DNA of 64,000 nucleotides from Alcaligenaceae bacterium. GTDB lineage: Bacteria; Pseudomonadota; Gammaproteobacteria; Burkholderiales; Burkholderiaceae_B. Below the pieces are notes generated by a model. The model searched no databases, was not told where the DNA came from, and worked only from the letters and a program-made list of their open reading frames with translations. The number at the start of each line of letters is the position of its first letter. The stretch's first letter is position 1. Positions 19,030 to 29,542 of this stretch are shown here, piece after piece. Both the position numbers and the translations under genes were made by a program. The stretch covers positions 124,001 to 188,000 of the forward strand of contig JACCEN010000006.1 in NCBI GenBank assembly GCA_013416435.1. The letters are read 5' to 3'.

Positions 19030-19925
19030 GCCAGGCGGGACGGGTGGCGACGCCGCCGCTGGTGCCGGTACTGGCAGTCGTCGGGGTAGGGCTCATCGGT
19101 GGCTCCTTCGCTGCCGCGCTGCGCGAACGAGGCGCCGTTGGACGCGTTCTCGGCGTGGGACGCCAGCGCGGTTCTCTGATGCAGGCGCTGAAGCTGGGGC
19201 TGATCGATGAAATCGCCACCCTGGAGCAGGCTGCGAGTCAGGCGGACTTGATCATGCTGTCCGCGCCCGTCGGCGCGACACAGTCCCTGCTCGAAGGCTT
19301 GCTGCCATTCCTGCGCGCTGATACGCTGGTGACCGATGCGGGCAGCACCAAGGCCGACGTGGTCCAGGCCGCGCGCGCGGCATTGGGCGATCGCATTGCC
19401 CAGTTCATTCCTGGTCATCCGGTAGCGGGCGCCGAAAAAGCAGGCCCCGAAGCTGCGGATCCCGGCCTGTATCGGGCACGCAAGGTCGTCCTTACCCCCT
19501 TGCCGGAGAACCGCAATACCGACCGGGAGCACCTGACGCGCGTCTGGGAAGCTTGCGGCGCCCAGGTCATGGTCATGGAGCCCGAGGTCCATGACAAGGT
19601 ATTGGCCTCGGTCAGCCACGTACCGCATTTTCTCTCGTCGGTATTCATGTGGCAGGTGGCGACCGCGGCGGACTCCGATCTGCGCATGGCGCTGGCGGCC
19701 AGCGGCTTCCGCGATTTCACCCGCATATCCGCGGGTTCGGCCGAGGTGTGGCGGGATATCTTCCTGAGCAATCGCGCCGCGGTCCTGTCCGAATTGAAAG
19801 AGGTCAAGGACGCATTGTTGCGGGCCGAGCAGGCGCTCGAAGACGCCGATGGCCCGGCACTCGAAAAATTTCTGGAGCGCGCGGCCACGGCGCGCCGTCT
19901 ATGGGGCAGCAGGAGTGGTATGTAA
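19026..19925 (+). CDS. tyrA: Prephenate/arogenate dehydrogenase
   Basis: The 299-residue protein has an NAD(P)-binding glycine motif [13 protein letters not shown] (about residues 20-32), then [28 protein letters not shown] and [16 protein letters not shown], all typical of TyrA dehydrogenases. It oxidises prephenate (or arogenate) with decarboxylation on the way to tyrosine. There is no fused mutase domain. It overlaps hisC by ATGA and aroA by one base (TAATG), so translation of the three genes is probably coupled. Confidence 0.94.
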   Translation: MSQAGRVATPPLVPVLAVVGVGLIGGSFAAALRERGAVGRVLGVGRQRGSLMQALKLGLIDEIATLEQAASQADLIMLSAPVGATQSLLEGLLPFLRADTLVTDAGSTKADVVQAARAALGDRIAQFIPGHPVAGAEKAGPEAADPGLYRARKVVLTPLPENRNTDREHLTRVWEACGAQVMVMEPEVHDKVLASVSHVPHFLSSVFMWQVATAADSDLRMALAASGFRDFTRISAGSAEVWRDIFLSNRAAVLSELKEVKDALLRAEQALEDADGPALEKFLERAATARRLWGSRSGM

Positions 19926-21244
19926 TGAGCACAAACGACCGTCTAGTCCTTGAACCGGTTACCCGGGCTGCCGGCCGGCTGCGGCTGCCCGGATCGAAAA
20001 GCATTTCCAACCGCGTACTGCTGATTGCCGCGCTGGCTCAAGGGGCCACCGAACTGACGGGCCTGCTCGATTCGGACGATACGCGAGTCATGCTCGCCGC
20101 CTTGCGGCAAATGGGTGTGCGCATCGATGACATCGGCCCGGATCACGTGCGCGTCCATGGCGCCAATCCCTTCCCCAATCGGTCCGGCGACCTGTTCCTG
20201 GGCAATGCCGGAACGGCATTCCGGCCCTTGACCGCGGCATTGGCCGTCATGGGCGGCGACTTCCGGCTGTCGGGTGTTCCGCGCATGCATGAGCGGCCCA
20301 TCGGCGATCTGGTCGATGCTTTGCTGGGCGCGGGGGCGGACATCCGCTATCTGGGCAACAAGGGGTATCCGCCGCTGGCCATAGGCCATGGCGCCTTCAG
20401 CGGCAGCCGCCCGATCCGCGTGAAAGGATCCGTGTCCAGCCAGTTTCTTACCGCCTTGCTGATGGCGGCGCCGCTGCACGCGGATACCGGCAACGAGGTC
20501 GTCATCGAGGTCGACGGCGAACTGATTTCCCAACCCTACATCCTGATCACGCTAAAGCTGATGGAACGCTTCGGCGTCGTCGTCCAGCGGCAGGACTGGC
20601 GGCGCTTCGTCGTGCCGGCGGGCTCGCGCTACGTTTCGCCCGGGCGGCTCGAGATCGAGGGCGATGCTTCCTCGGCCTCGTATTTCATGGCCTTGGGCGC
20701 CATCGGCGGAGGTCCCGTCCATATCGAAGGGGCGGGGGCGGACAGCATGCAGGGCGACATGGCTTTCGCGGACGTGGTCGAGGCCATGGGCGCCGCCGTT
20801 GTGCGACACGCCCACGCGATTGAAGTCAGCGGGGCCCAGGTGGCGCGCGGCGATCGTCTCAAGGCGTTCGACCTGGACTTCAATCTGATCCCGGATGCCG
20901 CGATGACCGCGGCGGCCATGGCGCTGTACGCGGACGGCCCTTGCGCCTTGCGCAACATCGGCAGCTGGCGCGTCAAGGAAACAGACCGCATCCACGCCAT
21001 GCACACCGAGTTGGAGAAGCTGGGCGCGAAAGTGGACTCGGGGCCGGACTGGCTCATCGTCCATCCTGTGCGTCCGGGCGAATGGCGTTCCGCGTCCATC
21101 GCCACCTACGACGATCATCGCATCGCCATGTGCTTTTCCCTGGCCGCTTTCGGTCCGGCCACGGTCACGATCGAGGATCCCGATTGCGTGGCCAAGACTT
21201 TTCCCGATTATTTCTCCGTCTTCAAAGGATTGGTGCAGGCATGA
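19925..21244 (+). CDS. aroA: 5-Enolpyruvylshikimate-3-phosphate synthase
   Basis: The 439-residue enzyme joins phosphoenolpyruvate to shikimate-3-phosphate, the sixth step to chorismate. Visible signatures are [34 protein letters not shown] and RVKETDRI. The LGNAGTA loop is of the class I, glyphosate-sensitive type. ATG 19925 overlaps the tyrA stop; the frame is open upstream only through tyrA. The end overlaps cmk by ATGA. Confidence 0.96.
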   Translation: MSTNDRLVLEPVTRAAGRLRLPGSKSISNRVLLIAALAQGATELTGLLDSDDTRVMLAALRQMGVRIDDIGPDHVRVHGANPFPNRSGDLFLGNAGTAFRPLTAALAVMGGDFRLSGVPRMHERPIGDLVDALLGAGADIRYLGNKGYPPLAIGHGAFSGSRPIRVKGSVSSQFLTALLMAAPLHADTGNEVVIEVDGELISQPYILITLKLMERFGVVVQRQDWRRFVVPAGSRYVSPGRLEIEGDASSASYFMALGAIGGGPVHIEGAGADSMQGDMAFADVVEAMGAAVVRHAHAIEVSGAQVARGDRLKAFDLDFNLIPDAAMTAAAMALYADGPCALRNIGSWRVKETDRIHAMHTELEKLGAKVDSGPDWLIVHPVRPGEWRSASIATYDDHRIAMCFSLAAFGPATVTIEDPDCVAKTFPDYFSVFKGLVQA

Positions 21245-21912
21245 CGGCTCACACCTCGATTCCGGTCATTGCCATCGACGGCCCGACGGCCTCGGGCAAA
21301 GGCACGATTGCAATGCGTGTCGCCCAGGCGCTGGGGTGGTCGGTGCTCGACAGCGGTGCCCTGTATCGGCTGACGGCCCTGGCCGTGCTGGAAAAAGGGG
21401 TGGATCCATCCGATGAGGCCGGGGTGGCCGATACGGCGGGCCGGCTCGATGTCGCCTTCCGGAACGGCGACATCTTCATGGAGGGCCGCGACGTGACGCA
21501 GGCCATACGCGAAGAGCGGGTGGGAAATCTTGCGTCGCGGATCGCCGCGTACGGCGCGCTGCGCGAGGCGCTGCTCGGGCGGCAGCGGGCTTTTCGGGTG
21601 GCGCCGGGCCTGGTCGCCGACGGGCGCGACATGGGCACGGTGGTGTTTCCCGATGCGACGCTCAAGATCTTCCTGGTGGCGGATGTCGAGGCGCGCGCAA
21701 AAAGAAGGTGTAAGCAGTTGAGGGAAAAGGGTTTTTCTGCTAACCTATCGGGCTTGTTGGAAGATATGCGTTTGCGCGATGAGCGCGACCGCAATCGGGC
21801 TCTTGCGCCGCTGGTTGCGGCGCCTGATGCCAAAACCGTGGATTCATCGAATCTCAGTATCGATGAAACCGTTGCAGTCGTGCTTGACCACTGGTCGAGC
21901 CTGGTGTCCTGA
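21241..21912 (+). CDS. cmk: Cytidylate kinase
   Basis: The 223-residue nucleoside monophosphate kinase has the P-loop GPTASGKGT (residues 14-22) and the Cmk motifs [22 protein letters not shown] and RDERDRNR. It phosphorylates CMP and dCMP with ATP. It overlaps the aroA stop by 4 bases and precedes rpsA by 118 bases, the conserved cmk-rpsA pairing. A hairpin follows its stop. Confidence 0.95.
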   Translation: MTAHTSIPVIAIDGPTASGKGTIAMRVAQALGWSVLDSGALYRLTALAVLEKGVDPSDEAGVADTAGRLDVAFRNGDIFMEGRDVTQAIREERVGNLASRIAAYGALREALLGRQRAFRVAPGLVADGRDMGTVVFPDATLKIFLVADVEARAKRRCKQLREKGFSANLSGLLEDMRLRDERDRNRALAPLVAAPDAKTVDSSNLSIDETVAVVLDHWSSLVS

Positions 21913-21913
21913 C

Positions 21914-21946
21914 GCGCAAGCTGCCGCTGTTATCGCAGGCTTGCGC
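21914..21946 (+). terminator. Hairpin after cmk in the rpsA leader
   Basis: GCGCAAGC and GCTTGCGC form a perfect 8-bp stem directly after the cmk stop; a run of six T begins 8 bases beyond it. It may be a partial terminator separating cmk from rpsA, or a leader structure. Confidence 0.4.
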
Positions 21947-22030
21947 CGGGATTGTTTTTTACTCCACTGGGGCGGGTGTTCTTCCCTGGTGTGTTTTTAA
22001 CAGCCATTTCCGGCTTATGGATTTCATTTA

Positions 22031-23746
22031 ATGTCCACCATTTCAACCCCTGCCGCCACAGGCGGCGAAAGCTTTGCCGACCTGTTTGCAGAAAGCATCA
22101 AGAACCAGGACATGAAGTCCGGTGAGGTGATTTCCGCTGAAGTCGTACGCATCGATCACAATTTCGTCGTGGTCAACGCCGGGCTCAAGTCCGAAGCGCT
22201 GATTCCCCTTGAAGAGTTCCTGAACGATCAGGGCGAACTCGAAGTCGAAGCCGGCGATTTTGTTTCGGTCGCCATCGACTCCCTGGAAAACGGCTACGGC
22301 GACACCATCCTGTCGCGCGACCGCGCCAAGCGCCTGTCGGCCTGGCTGCAGCTCGAGCAAGCGCTCGAGTCTGGTGAAATGGTTACCGGCACGATCACCG
22401 GCAAGGTGAAGGGCGGTCTTACCGTCATGACCAACGGCATCCGCGCGTTCCTGCCCGGCTCGCTGGTCGATCTGCGTCCCGTCAAGGACACCACGCCCTA
22501 CGAGGGCAAGACCATGGAATTCAAGGTCATCAAGCTCGATCGCAAGCGCAACAACGTTGTGCTGTCGCGTCGCTCGGTCCTTGAAGCCAGCATGGGCGAA
22601 GAGCGCCAGAAATTGCTCGAAACCCTCAGCGAAGGCGCTGTGGTCAAGGGTATCGTCAAGAACATCACCGATTACGGTGCGTTCGTCGACCTGGGCGGCA
22701 TCGATGGTCTGCTGCACATCACCGACATGGCATGGCGCCGCGTCCGTCATCCTTCCGAAGTCCTGCAGGTGGGCCAGGAAGTCGAAGCCAAGGTCCTCAA
22801 GTTCGATCAGGAAAAGAGCCGCGTTTCCCTGGGCGTCAAGCAGCTTGGCGAAGACCCATGGGTCGGCCTGGCTCGTCGCTACCCGCAAGGCACCCGTCTG
22901 TTCGGCAAGGTAACCAACCTGACCGACTACGGTGCGTTCGTTGAAGTCGAGGCTGGTATCGAAGGCCTGGTGCACGTCTCCGAAATGGACTGGACCAACA
23001 AGAACGTCGATCCGCGCAAGGTCGTCACCCTGGGCGAAGAAGTCGAAGTCATGGTTCTCGAAATCGACGAAGACCGTCGCCGTATTTCGCTGGGCATGAA
23101 GCAATGCCGCGCGAATCCCTGGGAAGAGTTCTCGATCAACTTCAAGCGCGGCGACAAGGTTCGCGGCGCCATCAAGTCGATCACCGACTTCGGCGTGTTC
23201 GTCGGCCTGCCCGGCGGCATCGACGGCCTGGTGCACTTGTCCGACCTGTCCTGGACGGAAACCGGCGAAGAAGCGGTCCGCAACTTCAAGAAGGGCGACG
23301 AAATCGACGCCGTGGTCCTGGGCATCGATACCGACAAAGAGCGCATTTCCCTGGGTATCAAGCAACTGGAAGGCGACCCCTTCAACAACTTCGTTGCAAC
23401 CTACGACAAGGGTGCCGTGGTTCCCGGCGTGATCAAGTCCGTGGAAGCCAAGGGCGCGGTCGTGACGCTGTCCGTCGATGTCGAAGGCTATCTCCGCGCA
23501 TCTGAGATCTCCTCCGGCCGCGTCGAAGACGCCGGCACGGTGCTGAACGTCGGCGACAACGTCGAAGCCATGATCATCAACATCGATCGCAAAACGCGTT
23601 CGATCCAGTTGTCGATCAAGGCGCGCGACAACGCTGAAACCGCCGATACCCTGCAGCGCATGTCGGAAGCCAGCGCTTCGTCGGGTACCACTAACCTGGG
23701 CGCTCTGCTGAAGGCCAAGCTCGACCAACAGCGCGACGACGGTTAA
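22031..23746 (+). CDS. rpsA: 30S ribosomal protein S1
   Basis: The 571-residue protein contains six S1 RNA-binding repeats. The later ones are recognisable by [39 protein letters not shown] and [20 protein letters not shown]; the last repeat is more divergent. It binds mRNA leaders and helps initiation on weak ribosome sites. S1 is known to repress its own translation in enterobacteria; the 118-base leader here could serve that, but this is not shown. It is followed after 5 bases by ihfB. Confidence 0.97.
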   Translation: MSTISTPAATGGESFADLFAESIKNQDMKSGEVISAEVVRIDHNFVVVNAGLKSEALIPLEEFLNDQGELEVEAGDFVSVAIDSLENGYGDTILSRDRAKRLSAWLQLEQALESGEMVTGTITGKVKGGLTVMTNGIRAFLPGSLVDLRPVKDTTPYEGKTMEFKVIKLDRKRNNVVLSRRSVLEASMGEERQKLLETLSEGAVVKGIVKNITDYGAFVDLGGIDGLLHITDMAWRRVRHPSEVLQVGQEVEAKVLKFDQEKSRVSLGVKQLGEDPWVGLARRYPQGTRLFGKVTNLTDYGAFVEVEAGIEGLVHVSEMDWTNKNVDPRKVVTLGEEVEVMVLEIDEDRRRISLGMKQCRANPWEEFSINFKRGDKVRGAIKSITDFGVFVGLPGGIDGLVHLSDLSWTETGEEAVRNFKKGDEIDAVVLGIDTDKERISLGIKQLEGDPFNNFVATYDKGAVVPGVIKSVEAKGAVVTLSVDVEGYLRASEISSGRVEDAGTVLNVGDNVEAMIINIDRKTRSIQLSIKARDNAETADTLQRMSEASASSGTTNLGALLKAKLDQQRDDG

Positions 23747-23751
23747 TTGGC

Positions 23752-24117
23752 GTGACCAAGTCGGAACTGATTGCGATTCTTGCCAGTCGCTATCCGCAAC
23801 TGGCAGCGCGCGATACGGATTACGCCGTGAAAACGGTGCTCGATGCCATGACGCAGGCCCTGGCGTGCGGCCAGCGCATCGAGATCCGCGGATTCGGCAG
23901 TTTTTCGCTCTCCGAGCGCCAGCCTCGCGTAGGCCGGAATCCTAAATCTGGCGAGAAAGTCATGGTGCCTGGCAAGCAGGTGCCTCATTTCAAGCCAGGC
24001 AAGGAATTGCGCGAACGGGTGGACTCGGCGTTCGAAAACGAGACGAATGCCGTCGGCGAATCCGGCGATGCCGCTTTTACGCTAGGTCAATTCGATACCC
24101 GCATCATGCACGGCTGA
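23752..24117 (+). CDS. ihfB: Integration host factor beta subunit
   Basis: This 121-residue member of the HU/IHF family starts at GTG 23752 ([20 protein letters not shown]) and contains the DNA-intercalating proline arm ([19 protein letters not shown]). With IhfA it bends DNA at specific sites. It extends about 25 residues beyond the usual IHF-beta end, with an acidic tail ([18 protein letters not shown]). It sits directly after rpsA, the conserved order, and before lapAB. Palindromic repeats and a terminator close the operon. Confidence 0.94.
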   Translation: MTKSELIAILASRYPQLAARDTDYAVKTVLDAMTQALACGQRIEIRGFGSFSLSERQPRVGRNPKSGEKVMVPGKQVPHFKPGKELRERVDSAFENETNAVGESGDAAFTLGQFDTRIMHG

Positions 24118-24125
24118 TCGGCTTT

Positions 24126-24208
24126 GGGGTCAGACCCCGCGGTTTGTCCTGGGGTCAGACCCCGTATGGGGTCTGACCCCTTAGAAAAGAATACGGGGTC
24201 TGACCCCT
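24126..24208. repeat. Palindromic intergenic repeat cluster (half, full, half)
   Basis: One half unit at 24126-24142, a full unit at 24151-24180 (GGGGTCAGACCCC, GTAT, GGGGTCTGACCCC) and a half unit at 24191-24208 sit between ihfB and its terminator. Confidence 0.9.
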
Positions 24209-24209
24209 C

Positions 24210-24252
24210 AAGAAAACAGGCCTTCCTACCAAGGGAGGCCTGTTTTCTTTTT
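24210..24252 (+). terminator. Terminator after ihfB
   Basis: A 16- to 17-bp stem (AAGAAAACAGGCCT.. with ..AGGCCTGTTTTCTT) with loop near 24227-24233 and a T-rich end. It marks the end of the serC-ihfB transcription unit. Confidence 0.8.
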
Positions 24253-24321
24253 GGCTCTCCGGATCGGTTTCGTCCTCAATTCCCTTACAATTAGCGGATT
24301 CCCGGTTTATTGGAGTGAATC

Positions 24322-24648
24322 ATGCGTTATCTGGTCTGGCTGCTGCGCTTGGCCGTCTTCGTGCTGGTGTTGATGTTTGCCTTGAAGAACACTGGTCCCG
24401 TCGACGTCAACTTTTTCGCGGATCATGTCGTGACGGGCGTGCCTTTGATCGTGGTAATGCTGGCGGTTTTCGTGCTGGGTGTGTTTTTGGGGCTTCTGAT
24501 CGCGGTGCCTTCCATCATGCGCCGACGACGCGAAGCAGCACGGCTGCGCCGCGAACTGACGCGGCTTGAAGAGAAAAGCCGCCAGAACGGCAGCGCTCCC
24601 GCCGAGACGCTCGCGCCTGAAGCCGTCGCTCCCATGGCTCCCCTGTAG
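24322..24648 (+). CDS. lapA: LapA-domain inner membrane protein (YciS-like)
   Basis: The 108-residue protein has two membrane segments (about 4-20 and 40-66) and the DUF1049/LapA pattern FALKNTGPVDVNFF, followed by a basic coiled stretch (RRRREAARLRRELTRLEEK). LapA accompanies LapB in control of lipopolysaccharide amount at the inner membrane. ATG 24322 is preceded by TTGGAGTG. It lies 16 bases before lapB, the usual pairing, and appears to start a new transcription unit after the ihfB terminator. Confidence 0.88.
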   Translation: MRYLVWLLRLAVFVLVLMFALKNTGPVDVNFFADHVVTGVPLIVVMLAVFVLGVFLGLLIAVPSIMRRRREAARLRRELTRLEEKSRQNGSAPAETLAPEAVAPMAPL

Positions 24649-24664
24649 CGCCCGGGGTTGAGCT

Positions 24665-25918
24665 GTGGATTTTGAAACCTGGTGGTTGATCTTCGTGCCC
24701 GTGCTGTTTGCATTGGGCTGGATTGCGTCTCGCGTCGATATCCGGCAGATGCTTTCCGAAACCCGCTCCTTGCCGAACTCCTACTTCAAGGGCTTGAATT
24801 TTCTCCTCAACGAGGAACCCGACCGCGCCATCGACGCCTTCGTCGAAGTGGCAAAGCTGGACCCGGAAACGACCGAGCTGCATTTTGCGCTGGGCAGCCT
24901 GTTCCGCAGGCGCGGCGAGATGGAGCGCGCGATCCGCGTTCACCAGAGCCTCCTGTCGCGTGCCGATCTGCCTCAGGCCGATCGCGAGAGCGCGCAGCAT
25001 GAGCTGGCCCAGGACTTTCTCAAGGCGGGCATGCTGGATCGGGCGGAGCAGGCTTTCGAACAGGTGCTGGATACGCGTTTTGCGGTGCCTGCCGTGCGTG
25101 CCCTGATCCGAATCTACGAGTCCGAGCATGATTGGCCTCGCGCCATCGAGGCGGTCAAGCGCTTGCGCGCCCTGGTGGATGAACCGGTGCCGCAATTGGT
25201 GCATTATCAGTGCGAGCGGGCCGTCGCCGCGATGGCGGGCAAGAATCCGGACTTCAAGGCGGCCAGCGAAGCCCTGGATGCCGCCGATCACGCTGCCGCG
25301 GCCCTGCGCGGCGATGCCGGCAGCCAGGCATCGGAAGCCCGCATCGCGATGCTGCGCGCCCAGTTGGCGCGCCTGTCGGGCAAACCTGAGGAAGAACGCG
25401 CCTATCTGGCTTCCGTGCTGGACACCGCGCCGGAATACGCCAGCTTGATCGCGGGCGAGCTGATCGAGAGCTATCGGCAGGTCGGGCAACAGGAAGAAGG
25501 GCTGGCGGTGCTGCAAAACCACTACATGCGCCATCCCTCTCTGGATACGTTCAATGTCGTGTTCCGCGAGCTGCGGTCCCAGCATGGCCACAAGCCGGCC
25601 TGGGCGTTCGCGCGCGAGGCGTTGCGCGCCCATCCGTCGCTGCTGGGCCTGGACCGCATGCTGGAAGCCGAGCTCGTCCTTAACGAAGATCCGGCGGGGG
25701 TCCGGCTCGCCGCGTCCGAAGGCAGCAGCGCGGCGGCGGACATCGTTGCCGGCGCCGACCTCAGTCTGCTGCGCACCCTCATACACAAGCATACGCAGCG
25801 TCTCGATCGCTATGCCTGCCGGGTATGCGGGTTCGAGGCGCGTCACTTCTATTGGCAATGTCCGGGCTGCAATTCCTGGGAGACCTATCAACCCCGCCGT
25901 CTGGAGGAAATGAAATGA
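24665..25918 (+). CDS. lapB: LapB tetratricopeptide regulator of LPS synthesis
   Basis: The 417-residue protein starts at GTG 24665 with an N-terminal membrane anchor (FETWWLIFVPVLFALGWIAS), followed by tetratricopeptide repeats (about 35-370) and a C-terminal rubredoxin-type zinc site (YACRVCGF and CPGCNSW, about 384-406). In enterobacteria LapB (YciM) recruits LpxC to FtsH for degradation and so limits lipid A synthesis. Its position just before the heptose genes rfaE1 and hldD fits that theme. The stop overlaps the next gene by 4 bases. Confidence 0.92.
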   Translation: MDFETWWLIFVPVLFALGWIASRVDIRQMLSETRSLPNSYFKGLNFLLNEEPDRAIDAFVEVAKLDPETTELHFALGSLFRRRGEMERAIRVHQSLLSRADLPQADRESAQHELAQDFLKAGMLDRAEQAFEQVLDTRFAVPAVRALIRIYESEHDWPRAIEAVKRLRALVDEPVPQLVHYQCERAVAAMAGKNPDFKAASEALDAADHAAAALRGDAGSQASEARIAMLRAQLARLSGKPEEERAYLASVLDTAPEYASLIAGELIESYRQVGQQEEGLAVLQNHYMRHPSLDTFNVVFRELRSQHGHKPAWAFAREALRAHPSLLGLDRMLEAELVLNEDPAGVRLAASEGSSAAADIVAGADLSLLRTLIHKHTQRLDRYACRVCGFEARHFYWQCPGCNSWETYQPRRLEEMK

Positions 25919-26844
25919 TGCCGTTCCCGGCCGCAGCGGTAAGCCGCTCGAAAGTATTGGTCGTGGGCGACATCATGCTCGATCGCTATTGGTTCGGCGA
26001 AGTCGACCGGATATCGCCGGAGGCGCCGGTGCCCGTGGTGCGGGTGGCGCGCCGCGAAGACCGCCTGGGCGGCGCGGCGAACGTCGCGCGCAATATTGCG
26101 GCACTGGGCGCGCAGGCCAGCCTGCTGGGGCTGGTGGGCGCGGACGAGGCGGGTGAAAAAATAGCCCAGTTGGCGAACGAGGCGGGCATCCGCGCGCACC
26201 TGGTCATCGACCAACGCATGCACACCACCCTGAAGATGCGGGTGCTGGGCCGGCAGCAGCAGCTGTTGCGCGTGGATTTCGAGGAAGGCCCCGGTCCGGA
26301 CAGCCTGGACGACCTGCAGTCGCTGTCACGGGACCTGGTCAGCCGGCACGACATGCTGGTGGTCTCGGACTATGCCAAAGGCGCGCTGGCCCATGTCGAA
26401 CAATTGATCGCCGCGGCGCGCGAAGCAGGGGTTCCGGTGTTGGTGGATCCGAAAGGCCATGCCTACCGGCGCTATCGCGGCGCAAGCATCATCACGCCCA
26501 ACCGCGCCGAGATGCAAGAGGCAGTAGGGCTTTGGGCCGATGAAGAAGATCTGGAGCGCAGGGCGCAAGGCTTGCGCGAGCAATTGGGGCTGGATGCTTT
26601 GCTCGTGACGCGCTCCGAGCAGGGCATGACGCTGTTCACCGAAGCGGGGCGGCAGCATACCGGCGCCCATGCCCAGGAAGTTTTTGACGTATCCGGCGCC
26701 GGCGATACGGTCCTTGCAACGCTGGCCGTCACGCGGGCCGCGGGTCTGGACTGGTTCGACGCCGTATTGTGGGCAAACCGCGCCGGAGGCGTGGTGGTCG
26801 GCAAGCTCGGTACATCGGTCGTCACGGCAGGAGAACTCTCATGA
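25915..26844 (+). CDS. rfaE1: D-glycero-beta-D-manno-heptose-7-phosphate kinase (HldA/RfaE1)
   Basis: The 309-residue PfkB-family sugar kinase has [20 protein letters not shown] at the start and the GAGDT catalytic loop in [16 protein letters not shown]. It corresponds to the kinase half of HldE; the cytidylyl/adenylyltransferase half is absent, so a separate rfaE2 (hldC) must exist elsewhere. It makes heptose-1,7-bisphosphate for the LPS inner core. ATG 25915 overlaps the lapB stop, and its own end overlaps hldD by 4 bases. Confidence 0.93.
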   Translation: MMPFPAAAVSRSKVLVVGDIMLDRYWFGEVDRISPEAPVPVVRVARREDRLGGAANVARNIAALGAQASLLGLVGADEAGEKIAQLANEAGIRAHLVIDQRMHTTLKMRVLGRQQQLLRVDFEEGPGPDSLDDLQSLSRDLVSRHDMLVVSDYAKGALAHVEQLIAAAREAGVPVLVDPKGHAYRRYRGASIITPNRAEMQEAVGLWADEEDLERRAQGLREQLGLDALLVTRSEQGMTLFTEAGRQHTGAHAQEVFDVSGAGDTVLATLAVTRAAGLDWFDAVLWANRAGGVVVGKLGTSVVTAGELS

Positions 26845-27836
26845 TCGTCGTAACAGGCGGAGCAGGCTTCATCGGAAGCAACCTGGTGCGCGGGTTGAAC
26901 CTGCGCGGTTTTACAGATATTTTGGTGGTCGACGACCTGACCGAGGGCGACAAGTTCGTCAATCTGGTTCATGGCCGTATTTCCGACTACATGCACAAGG
27001 ACGACTTCCGGCAAGCCGTTGCGCGCGACGGATTTGAACGCATCGAAGCGATATTCCATCAGGGCGCATGCTCGGACACCACCGAGCGCAATGGCCATTA
27101 CATGATGGACAACAACTACCGCGTCACGCTCGAATTGTTCCAGTATTGCCAAGGCAGGAAGATTCCGTTCATCTACGCTTCGTCGGCCGCGGTGTACGGC
27201 GCGGGCCCCGTCTATGCGGAACATCTGCGCAACGAGGCGCCGCTTAACGTCTACGGTTATTCGAAATTCCTTTTCGACCAAGTGCTGCGCCGGCACATGC
27301 CGGACCTGACGGCGCCTGTCGTCGGATTGCGCTATTTCAACGTCTATGGCCCACAGGAGCAGCACAAGGGACGAATGGCGTCGGTGGCCTATCACAACAT
27401 GAACCAGTTCAAGGAGCTTGGGCATGTTCGCCTGTTCGGCGGTTGGGACGGCTACGACGATGGCGGACAAATGCGTGATTTCATCCATATCGACGATGTC
27501 GTGGATGTGAACCTCCATTTCCTCGATCATTCGCTGAAATCGGGAATTTTCAATTGCGGCACAGGATGCGCGCAGCCTTTCAACGACGTCGCCATGACGG
27601 TCGTGAACACCTTGCGGCAGCACCACGGTCTTGACGCGCTTACGCTGCAGGAACTCGTGGACCGGCAGCTACTGCGTTACATCGACTTTCCCGAAGACCT
27701 GAAGGGACGCTACCAAAGCCATACGCAGGCGGACTTGAGCCAACTGCGCGCAGCAGGTTACGAGAAGCCTTTCCGCGACGTCCAGACAGGTGTGTCGCAA
27801 TACGTGAAGGCGCTGCTGCATCGCGGCATGCTGTAG
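26841..27836 (+). CDS. hldD: ADP-L-glycero-D-manno-heptose 6-epimerase
   Basis: The 331-residue short-chain dehydrogenase/reductase has the NADP-binding motif [10 protein letters not shown] at residues 5-14, catalytic Tyr/Lys in YGYSKFLFD and the HldD features [11 protein letters not shown] and [20 protein letters not shown]. It epimerises ADP-D-glycero-D-manno-heptose for LPS core. It is the last gene of lapA-lapB-rfaE1-hldD; a palindromic repeat follows 7 bases after its stop. Confidence 0.96.
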   Translation: MIVVTGGAGFIGSNLVRGLNLRGFTDILVVDDLTEGDKFVNLVHGRISDYMHKDDFRQAVARDGFERIEAIFHQGACSDTTERNGHYMMDNNYRVTLELFQYCQGRKIPFIYASSAAVYGAGPVYAEHLRNEAPLNVYGYSKFLFDQVLRRHMPDLTAPVVGLRYFNVYGPQEQHKGRMASVAYHNMNQFKELGHVRLFGGWDGYDDGGQMRDFIHIDDVVDVNLHFLDHSLKSGIFNCGTGCAQPFNDVAMTVVNTLRQHHGLDALTLQELVDRQLLRYIDFPEDLKGRYQSHTQADLSQLRAAGYEKPFRDVQTGVSQYVKALLHRGML

Positions 27837-27843
27837 TGCGCTA

Positions 27844-27873
27844 GGGGTCAGGCCCCGTACGGGGTCTGACCCC
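27844..27873. repeat. Palindromic intergenic repeat, single unit
   Basis: GGGGTCAGGCCCC, GTAC, GGGGTCTGACCCC; one arm differs by one base from the consensus. It closes the lapA-hldD operon. Confidence 0.85.
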
Positions 27874-27979
27874 TGATAGAGCCCGACAGGCTTGTCCTTC
27901 GGTAAGTCTGCGCATGGACACTTTGCGGGAAAGCGTCTGTCGCGGCGCGTTCGTTCCCGGGATCATTGCAAGCAGGAGA

Positions 27980-28013
27980 GGCCGCCTCCGTGGGCGGCCG
28001 GCCCCGTCGGGCC
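27980..28013 (+). promoter_or_regulatory. Tandem GC hairpins in the comEA leader
   Basis: GGCCGCC-TCCGTG-GGCGGCC is followed immediately by GGCCC-CGTC-GGGCC, two strong hairpins 33 bases before the comEA start. They could be a transcription attenuator-like structure or a degenerate terminator; no T-run follows. Confidence 0.35.
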
Positions 28014-28045
28014 GCTCCGTTTACATCCTACTCTGGAGCTTGCAA

Positions 28046-28492
28046 ATGAATCCGTTTACCGAATCGACCGTTGCGCGTCCCCTGACAGAAACAACGCATG
28101 CAAAATACGGCGGGGTAGTGGCCCGCACGCGAGTGCGCAGGCGGCGTGGCAGCACGGGTCCTAGCCTGAAGGCGCTATTGCGCGCGGGCGTGCTGGCCGG
28201 CATATTCCTTCCCGCCCTGTCCTATGGCGTAGACGTCAATTCGGCCACGCCGGAACAATTGCGCGGCGTGCGCGGCATTGGGCCCAAGACGGCGGAAACC
28301 ATTGTCGAAGAGCGTACGCGTGGCGGACGCTACGAGTCCATCGAAGATCTTTCCGACCGGGTCAAAGGCATTGGACCCAAGAAGGCTACGGCCTTGCAGG
28401 CGGCCGGCCTGACGGTCGGCAAGACGACGGCCGCTTCGGCCACGCCCGCGGCGCCCCAGGCTGCAGCGACCCAGCGTCCGAAAACGCGGTGA
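28046..28492 (+). CDS. ComEA-like helix-hairpin-helix DNA-binding protein
   Basis: The 148-residue protein has a basic N-terminus, one hydrophobic segment (about 47-62, AGVLAGIFLPALSYG) and a ComEA-type helix-hairpin-helix domain from about 63 (VDVNSATPEQLRGVRGIGPK, then VKGIGPKKATALQAAGL). The last 25 residues are Ala/Pro/Thr-rich. Such proteins bind incoming DNA in the periplasm during natural transformation. ATG 28046 follows CTGGAG. The 45-residue stretch before the hydrophobic segment is unusual for a Sec signal. No other competence genes are in the window. Confidence 0.8.
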   Translation: MNPFTESTVARPLTETTHAKYGGVVARTRVRRRRGSTGPSLKALLRAGVLAGIFLPALSYGVDVNSATPEQLRGVRGIGPKTAETIVEERTRGGRYESIEDLSDRVKGIGPKKATALQAAGLTVGKTTAASATPAAPQAAATQRPKTR

Positions 28493-28501
28493 GAAGACGA
28501 A

Positions 28502-28617
28502 GGGGTCGGACCCGGCGGGTCTGACCCCACACCGCTTAAAGAAACAGGGGTCAGACCCACTCGGGTCTGACCCCTCATCATGAGGCAGGGGTCGGACCCC
28601 GTACGGGGTCCGACCCC
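28502..28617. repeat. Palindromic intergenic repeat cluster, three units
   Basis: Units lie at 28502-28528, 28547-28574 and 28588-28617. The outer two have GGGGTCGGACCC variants, and the third shows matched changes in both arms (TCGGA with TCCGA), which keeps the palindrome. The last unit ends 19 bases before the cysM start codon. Confidence 0.9.
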
Positions 28618-28636
28618 ATGGTGTATGATTTCCAGC

Positions 28637-29542
28637 ATGAAAAAATATCTGACCATCGAAGACACCATAGGCTCGACGCCTCTGGTGCGTCTGCAGCGTA
28701 TTCCCGGCGAGTTCGGCGAGCAGCGGGGCAATGTCATATTGGCCAAGCTCGAAGGCAATAACCCCGCGGGATCCGTGAAGGATCGCGCGGCCAGCTCGAT
28801 GATCCGGCAGGCCGAGGCAAGGGGCGACATCAAGCCCGGCGATACCCTCATCGAGGCCACCAGCGGCAATACGGGCATCGCGCTGGCCATGACGGCCGCG
28901 GTCCGCGGCTACAAGATGATCCTCATCATGCCCGACAACCTGTCGGTGGAGCGCCGCGCGTCCATGACGGCCTACGGCGCGCAGTTGATCCTGACCCGCG
29001 CCGACCAGGGCGGCATGGAATACGCGCGCGATCTCGCACTGAAGATGCAGGCCGAAGGCAAGGGCAAGGTGCTGGACCAGTTCGCCAACGCCGACAACCC
29101 GCTCGCCCACGTCCAAGGCACCGGACCCGAGATCTGGGAACAGACCGACGGCGGCGTGACGCACTTCGTCAGCGCAATGGGGACCACGGGCACCATCATG
29201 GGCGTCGCGTCCTACCTGCATTCCAGGAATCCATCGGTGCGCATCGTAGGTGCACAGCCGGCGGAAGGCTCCCAGATACCGGGCATACGCAAGTGGCCCG
29301 AGGAATATCAGCCCAAGATCTACCAACCCGAGAAAGTGGACGAGTTCGAGCTCATCTCGCAGATCGAGGCGGAGCAAATGGCTCGCCGGCTGGCGGCCGA
29401 GGAAGGCATTTTTGGCGGCATTTCATCGGCGGGCGCCCTGGTGGCGGCCATGCGCGTGGCCGCCCGGGTCGAGAACGCCACGATCGTCTTCATAGTCTGC
29501 GATCGCGGCGACCGCTACCTGTCCACCGGCGTTTTCAATTAG
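28637..29542 (+). CDS. cysM: Cysteine synthase B
   Basis: The 301-residue PLP enzyme has the Schiff-base lysine in NNPAGSVKDR, the phosphate-binding SGNTG and GTTGT loops, and the CysM-type Arg-rich N-terminal half. It makes cysteine from O-acetylserine and sulfide or thiosulfate. ATG 28637 is very close to the palindromic repeat cluster upstream, so its promoter must lie within or beyond the repeats, and the only leader is TGTATGATTTCCAGC. It converges on mltB with an 8-base overlap of coding ends. Confidence 0.94.
   Translation: MKKYLTIEDTIGSTPLVRLQRIPGEFGEQRGNVILAKLEGNNPAGSVKDRAASSMIRQAEARGDIKPGDTLIEATSGNTGIALAMTAAVRGYKMILIMPDNLSVERRASMTAYGAQLILTRADQGGMEYARDLALKMQAEGKGKVLDQFANADNPLAHVQGTGPEIWEQTDGGVTHFVSAMGTTGTIMGVASYLHSRNPSVRIVGAQPAEGSQIPGIRKWPEEYQPKIYQPEKVDEFELISQIEAEQMARRLAAEEGIFGGISSAGALVAAMRVAARVENATIVFIVCDRGDRYLSTGVFN

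Noticed and set aside
22043-23728. Open frame of about 560 codons on the minus strand opposite rpsA
   Set aside because: It is a shadow of the S1 gene; no plausible start signal and no recognisable domain.
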